Assembly: GCF_900184685.1 (NCBI RefSeq)
Contig: NZ_FXXL01000006.1
Location: forward strand, 62,001-126,000
From: Butyricimonas sp. Marseille-P3923
GTDB taxonomy: Bacteria > Bacteroidota > Bacteroidia > Bacteroidales > Marinifilaceae
Direction of reading: 5' to 3'
Length of the DNA: 64,000 nt
Made by a program: the position numbers and the translations under genes. This document shows positions 63,232-64,000 of this stretch, piece by piece (the stretch's first letter is position 1; every line of letters begins with the position of its first letter). The notes below the pieces were generated by a model. That model ran no database searches. It was not told the DNA's origin and saw only the letters and a program-made list of their open reading frames with translations.

Positions 63232-64000
63232 CTATAAACCTTCCATATATTGTTTTATCATCCGTTGCGTATATTGCATCTGCATTTGGTCAGAAATTCC
63301 GGCACTTACCACGAATGCCTGATTCAAACATTGCTTGGCTTTTTCCACGTTATTCGTATTCTGAAAACATTGAGCCAGTATAATCAAAAAGCGAGTATGC
63401 ATTTCCGCATCCATATCTTTCTTTTCCAGAGCCTTCGTGATCCAATCAATGGATTTCGTGTAAGCATTCTTCGACAACTGCCCGTTATAAGCCATTGACA
63501 AATCCTCTAACGCCTGCCCGTAATCTCCCGCCTCAACTTGATCACCTTTTCCGGCAAAATATTTATCCATATTCTCGAAGAACTTTGCTTCGTCATGCCG
63601 ATACAAATAATAAGTAGCGTCCGCTAACAACGTGATGGCATCCAACACGCTCAACGAACCGAATGAGATTTCGGAATACACCGGTTTCAAATCCTTGTTC
63701 ACCCGTTCCAGACGATCCTTGTAAGCCAAATCACCTTTCTTACATAACTGAACAATATACCCGTTATTCAAAGCGATCAAGTAACCCGCAACCTCTTTAT
63801 TTTTCGTCACTTGAACAAATTTGTCATAATTGGCGACAACAAAATCGAACACCTCATCCTCTTTAGAAGTCTGCGGGTGATATAACATCAATATCTGAAA
63901 GTCCTTCTCGTTAATCATGTTCCCCAACTTCTTGTTCTTCAAGTAAGCCGGGAAAAGACTCTCGATCCGGGTCGTCCACTTCTGCCGGTCATATTCCTCC
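63232..64000 (-). CDS. Unrecognised protein, C-terminal part (gene continues beyond the window)
   Basis: The frame is open on the minus strand from the right edge to the stop at 63232; the apparent TTG start at 63942 is not needed, because upstream codons (encoding DRQKWTTRIESLFPAYLKN) remain open. The visible part is helical, with TPR-like character (YTKSIDWITKALEKKDMDAE, FLIILAQCFQNTNNVEKAKQ). In Bacteroidales similar regions follow thioredoxin domains, so the missing N-terminus may hold one; this is a guess. No function assigned. Confidence 0.75.
   Translation of the reverse strand, partial: EEYDRQKWTTRIESLFPAYLKNKKLGNMINEKDFQILMLYHPQTSKEDEVFDFVVANYDKFVQVTKNKEVAGYLIALNNGYIVQLCKKGDLAYKDRLERVNKDLKPVYSEISFGSLSVLDAITLLADATYYLYRHDEAKFFENMDKYFAGKGDQVEAGDYGQALEDLSMAYNGQLSKNAYTKSIDWITKALEKKDMDAEMHTRFLIILAQCFQNTNNVEKAKQCLNQAFVVSAGISDQMQMQYTQRMIKQYMEGL

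Noticed and set aside
1-64000. tRNA or rRNA genes
   Set aside because: None recognised in the intergenic gaps by eye; a tRNAscan-SE run would settle it.

Overview
The window looks like chromosomal DNA from a Bacteroidales bacterium, probably Odoribacteraceae (Butyricimonas- or Odoribacter-like). Supporting signs are SusC/SusD pairs with a FecR/ECF-sigma module, a LruC-domain lipoprotein, several TonB paralogues, Bacteroidetes-type promoters (TAnnTTTG boxes close to starts) and fused cobalamin genes. The genus is an inference; no rRNA or tRNA gene was seen.

Positions 1-30000 are a cobalamin (B12) locus. Left to right it holds the end of a CobC-like phosphatase, then cobA/pduO - cobQ - cobD - cbiB (+), a ferritin and cbiA (-), a LruC lipoprotein (+) and an exported C1 peptidase (-). 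Next come two divergent TonB-dependent receptor genes, each behind its own cobalamin riboswitch. The rightward unit continues into an exported CbiK-type chelatase and a PepSY membrane protein. The corrin-ring operon follows: cbiH-cbiC, cbiE-cbiT, cbiG-cbiF and cbiJ-cbiD, all fusions. A toxin-antitoxin-like trio interrupts the locus, then btuD-btuC-btuF (-) behind a third riboswitch, and cbiL (+). With CbiK, CbiD and CbiG present this is the early-cobalt (anaerobic) route. Uptake and synthesis genes are interleaved.

Positions 30000-34700 hold an outer-membrane beta-barrel protein, a phosphoethanolamine transferase, asd and a large imperfect palindrome. Positions 34700-46600 are a nutrient-uptake unit: a redox-dead thioredoxin-fold lipoprotein, ECF sigma, FecR anti-sigma, SusC with a signalling STN domain, SusD, a lipoprotein with a 15-bp tandem repeat, and a double-thioredoxin protein. 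Positions 46600-52250 hold a phosphopantetheinyl transferase and four TonB paralogues with hflX between the third and fourth. Positions 52300-61800 are housekeeping: tyrS, cvpA, aspS, holB-like, PSP1/RicT-like, two rhomboids and an EEP-family hydrolase.

At 61800-63220 an AAA+ ATPase gene (DUF4143 family) with a perfect 60-bp palindrome over its promoter sits between the true 3' end of the EEP gene and a second, diverged copy of that 3' end. This is the best candidate here for an undescribed mobile or selfish module. The window ends inside a minus-strand gene.

A second theme is the intergenic DNA. Many gaps carry A/T-rich microrepeats with a 7-bp or 9-bp period, often as inverted pairs ending a few bases before a start codon. 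Two gaps carry arrays with an 11-bp period. One such repeat pair is a perfect 31-bp inverted repeat around the adenosyltransferase gene; another repeat has become part of the CbiB coding sequence.
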